From: a virus
Length of the DNA stretch: 49,304 nt
IMG/VR virus record: IMGVR_UViG_3300037245_002005
Span: 1-49,304 of that record
Strand: one strand, 5' to 3'
Under the pieces are notes generated by a model. It saw nothing but the letters and a program-made list of their open reading frames with translations. It searched no databases and was not told the DNA's origin. Every line of letters begins with the position of its first letter. Positions within the stretch are counted from its first letter, which is position 1. Shown here piece by piece: positions 47,517-49,304 of the stretch. Position numbers and translations under genes: made by a program.

Positions 47517-47766
47517 AATGCGTCTAAAAAACATCTTAAACATTGTTATACATCATATACTCTGATTTTAGGTGCAAAGATGCAGCTATTTCAACTTATT
47601 CTTGAATCTTTATTATGACAAAAGTAACCTTTATCACTTTAGTTACTTACTGAACTATTTTAAAAAAAAAGATAGAAAGAGTTTTTTTAGCAAAAAAGCT
47701 GCATTTTTGCACCTTGGCTTTTTCTCCTTTGTTTTAATTGCCTTTTAGTTTTAATTTAGACGCATT
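47517..47766. repeat. Large nested dyad in non-coding region (origin- or operator-like)
   Basis: Outer arms AATGCGTCTAAA (47517-47528) and TTTAGACGCATT (47755-47766) are perfect complements. Inner 18-base arms at 47570-47587 and 47697-47714 match at 17 of 18. Both pairs are centred at about 47642. The centre is AT-rich with a further short inverted pair (47622-47628 and 47642-47648). CTAGGGTGCA is directly repeated at 47365-47374 and 47775-47784. The rest of 47274-47903 has no convincing gene. Confidence 0.6.
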
Positions 47767-47903
47767 CTAATTTTCTAGGGTGCAAAACATGTCCGAATTT
47801 TGAAAAAATATCGATGAAATTATCAAGAAATATCCATTTTTTCCAAAAAAGTCAAAAAGTGTCTTTTAGACTAATTCTAATTAATTTCTGCATTTTAAAT
47901 AAG

Positions 47904-47932
47904 TTGACAATTTAACTTGGTTTTAGTATAAT
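47904..47932 (+). promoter_or_regulatory. Plus-strand promoter
   Basis: TTGACA (47904-47909) and TATAAT (47927-47932), both perfect, 17 bases apart, in front of ATG 47961. The -35 overlaps a GTTGACA box like those near the left end. Confidence 0.82.
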
Positions 47933-47960
47933 AATGTAAACCTCAAAAACTGGAAACAAT

Positions 47961-48674
47961 ATGCCCCTTCAAATTAAACCAGACTTCAAACAATTTAATA
48001 AATTCAAAAAACTTGGTAAATCTCAAACAATCGGTGTAATCAAAAGATCAATCAGAGCAACATTGAATGATCAAGCTTATTCAACTCAAAAACGTGCTAA
48101 ATTCGTTGAACTACCTAGATCAATGACAGTACGTGGTAAATTCAATCAATCAAGAATTAAAGTAACAACCGCCCGTGGGCGTGATATGACTGCAGAAGTT
48201 GGTGATATATCAAAGGGTACATATCTTGGTTTATTCAACCTTGAAAAAGGTCTATCTGAAAATAACAAAGCAATCCCACATCTTCAAGAAAGACGTGGTG
48301 GCAGTCGTAAACGTAAAATTGGTAAATCTAAGCGATTGAATAGTAAGCCTGTACGCAATGTTAGGACTGGTGGCGCTCTCAGTAAGTTATCTATATCTGG
48401 TTACAAAGGTCTATTCAAGATGGTTAATAAATCAACTAAGCTTAATCCTGGTATATATCAATTCTATGGCAGAACTACAATAACAACTAATGGATTTAAA
48501 AGACGTAAAATAGAGATGGTATATGATACACAACATCCAAAGACTAAAGCTAATAGAAACAAATGGTTAGAGCGTTCCACTAGACACGGTGCATCAGCTA
48601 AGCTAACTAAACGTTTTTGGCAACGTAATCAAAAAAGAATGTTGGATAAGGCCTTGCAAAGACTTACTACATAG
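47961..48674 (+). CDS. Basic virion-like protein (minor tail/neck type)
   Basis: 237 aa, extremely basic. The start (KPDFKQFNKFKKLGKSQT, then RSIRATLNDQAYSTQKRA) and the segment TAEVGDISKGTYLGLFNLEKG follow a phage virion protein pattern: N-terminal 'xDFxxFxxxLxxL', then 'ALNDTAxxxxxxx', then a 'F-x-KG-xx-YL' part. Such proteins are usually encoded among tail genes, but here it stands alone under its own promoter at the other end of the genome. DNA binding is an alternative because of the high Arg/Lys content. Confidence 0.5.
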   Translation: MPLQIKPDFKQFNKFKKLGKSQTIGVIKRSIRATLNDQAYSTQKRAKFVELPRSMTVRGKFNQSRIKVTTARGRDMTAEVGDISKGTYLGLFNLEKGLSENNKAIPHLQERRGGSRKRKIGKSKRLNSKPVRNVRTGGALSKLSISGYKGLFKMVNKSTKLNPGIYQFYGRTTITTNGFKRRKIEMVYDTQHPKTKANRNKWLERSTRHGASAKLTKRFWQRNQKRMLDKALQRLTT

Positions 48675-48682
48675 AGTATAAT
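48654..48682 (+). promoter_or_regulatory. Promoter inside the end of the virion-like gene
   Basis: TTGCAA (48654-48659) and TATAAT (48677-48682) are 17 bases apart. The expected start, about 48689, lies just before the hairpin at 48701. It could drive the HNH gene. Confidence 0.6.
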
Positions 48683-48700
48683 ATAAATACCTATGAACTG

Positions 48701-48736
48701 CCTGTTAGATGTCGACAATCTAACAGGTGTCTTTTT
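48701..48736 (+). terminator. Strong hairpin terminator, possibly an attenuator
   Basis: CCTGTTAGAT (48701-48710) and ATCTAACAGG (48718-48727) form a perfect 10-base stem with 7-base loop, followed by TGTCTTTTT. ACCTAT (48689-48694) and ATAGGT (48737-48742) could extend it. It ends the gene at 47961 and would also stop transcripts from the promoter at 48654 within about 50 bases. Confidence 0.75.
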
Positions 48737-48766
48737 ATAGGTAAATTAGTTTATAGGAAACAATCA

Positions 48767-49210
48767 ATGAATATAACAGAAGAAGAATTTTACAGTAAAG
48801 TAGAGTGGTGTGTAGATAATAATGGCTGTCATAGTGTAATTAGTCATAAACCTAAAAAAACAGGATACGTGCCTATAAGAAAGAGCGGTATTCAATACCT
48901 TATGCATAGAGTAGTATATGAACTAAGACATAGACGATTAACATCTAATGATGTCATAATGCACAGCTGTGATAACCCACAATGCATTAACATAGATCAT
49001 TTATCTATTGGAACACATAAAGATAATATGGTTGATATGGCAAATAAAATACGTGGACGCAATGGATTGAAGAAAAGAGTAATGAGTTTAAAACAATACA
49101 ATGAAATAATGTCTAGTACATTGGGTTCGTATGCATTAGCCGATATATATAAATTAGATCCATCACACATTAGACGTATACGTAGAGGTGTTTGCTCTAA
49201 CTATTGTTGA
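48767..49210 (+). CDS. HNH homing-type endonuclease
   Basis: 147 aa. The HNH domain spans about residues 35-92: HRVVYELRH, then IMHSCDNPQCINIDHLSIGT with His66, Cys68, Cys73 and His78, and HKDNMVDM with Asn87. A C-terminal part (YALADIYKLDPSHIRRIRRG) looks like a DNA-binding helix-turn-helix of the type found in free-standing phage homing enzymes. HNH proteins beside terminase and cos are also known to help cos cleavage in some phages. Which role applies here is open. Confidence 0.82.
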   Translation: MNITEEEFYSKVEWCVDNNGCHSVISHKPKKTGYVPIRKSGIQYLMHRVVYELRHRRLTSNDVIMHSCDNPQCINIDHLSIGTHKDNMVDMANKIRGRNGLKKRVMSLKQYNEIMSSTLGSYALADIYKLDPSHIRRIRRGVCSNYC

Positions 49211-49216
49211 TTAAGC

Positions 49217-49245
49217 TTGACACCTACCCTTATGCATTGTATAAT
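49217..49245 (+). promoter_or_regulatory. Consensus promoter reading toward cos and terminase
   Basis: TTGACA (49217-49222) and TATAAT (49240-49245) are perfect, 17 bases apart. After circularisation its transcript would cross the putative cos site into the small terminase gene. Confidence 0.82.
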
Positions 49246-49251
49246 TAAAAC

Positions 49252-49281
49252 AAAAAAGGTACTGTAACCCACTCCTTTTTT
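49252..49281 (+). terminator. Weak hairpin with T-tract right after the promoter
   Basis: AAAAAAGG (49252-49259) and CCTTTTTT (49274-49281) can pair over 8 bases with a 14-base loop and the stem's T run at the end. It begins at the expected transcription start. Being A/T-rich, its strength as a terminator is uncertain. Confidence 0.4.
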
Positions 49282-49289
49282 ACCGAAGG

Positions 49290-49304
49290 CCCTACACTCG
49301 TAGA
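49290..49304. repeat. 15-base terminal direct repeat, right copy
   Basis: Identical to bases 1-15 (CCCTACACTCGTAGA). See the left copy for the cos interpretation. Confidence 0.6.

Noticed and set aside
47355-47618. Plus-strand 87-codon open frame in the right-end non-coding region
   Set aside because: No ribosome site, non-ATG start, crosses the terminator hairpin and one arm of the nested dyad, and the composition is low-complexity hydrophobic; treated as non-coding.
1-49304. tRNA genes, CRISPR arrays, insertion sequences, Mu-type transposase
   Set aside because: None found by reading: no cloverleaf-like segment with CCA end, no regular spaced repeats, no transposase motifs despite the Mu-like tail genes.

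Overview
The window reads as one complete tailed-phage genome (49,304 bases, strongly AT-rich) of a bacterium with sigma70-type promoters. Many TTGACA/TATAAT-like pairs occur with exactly 17-base spacers. A lipoprotein, a signal-peptide transglycosylase and small membrane proteins in the lysis region suggest a Gram-negative host; I cannot name it. I see no tRNA, CRISPR array, insertion sequence, integrase or recognisable immunity repressor. The first and last 15 bases are identical and carry a dyad centred almost exactly in the repeat, about 250 bases upstream of the small terminase gene. This is what a lambda-type cos end would look like, so the window may be the linear virion genome, or a circle of 49,289 bases.

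Left arm, plus strand, 264-25440. This is a late operon that joins a lambda-like head module to a Mu-like contractile tail module. The head module runs small terminase, adenine methyltransferase, gpA-type large terminase, gpW-like connector, portal, three extra beta-rich structural genes, ClpP-type prohead protease with a nested scaffold start, decoration protein and major capsid protein. The tail module follows in Mu order: sheath, tube, assembly chaperone with a -1 frameshift, tape measure, gpN-, gpP-, gp45-, gp46-, gp47- and gp48-like baseplate genes. Fibre-like and lectin-like genes and a membrane protein close the arm.

Middle, minus strand, 34277 down to 25441. This is a replication and recombination block: SSB, VRR-NUC nuclease, membrane proteins, J-domain protein, SF2 helicase, zinc ribbon, peptide deformylase, YqaJ exonuclease, P-loop protein, phiC31 gp3-like protein and a lipoprotein. 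It fires from a consensus promoter at 34287-34315. A divergent promoter drives a small plus-strand island (34387-34966) with a winged-helix-like protein.

Right arm, minus strand, 47216 down to 34947. It starts with many small accessory genes, several with Cys motifs, including a HicB-like protein and a DUF3310 protein. It continues with two more DNA methyltransferases, an SF3 primase/helicase and a lysis block: transglycosylase, XhlA-like protein, cysteine/histidine endolysin, holin and two overlapping membrane proteins. Several transcription units in this arm begin at very similar TTGACA promoters.

Right end, 47217-49304. A 740-base non-coding stretch holds a large nested dyad. It is followed by a basic virion-like gene, an HNH endonuclease, and two promoters that each run straight into a hairpin plus T-tract before reaching the HNH gene or the cos/terminase region. 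The most notable items are the putative cos site with repeated GTTGAC boxes, the frameshift cassette, the GC-rich structured island at 37.6-37.7 kb, the nested dyad at 47.5-47.8 kb and the promoter-terminator units at the right end.
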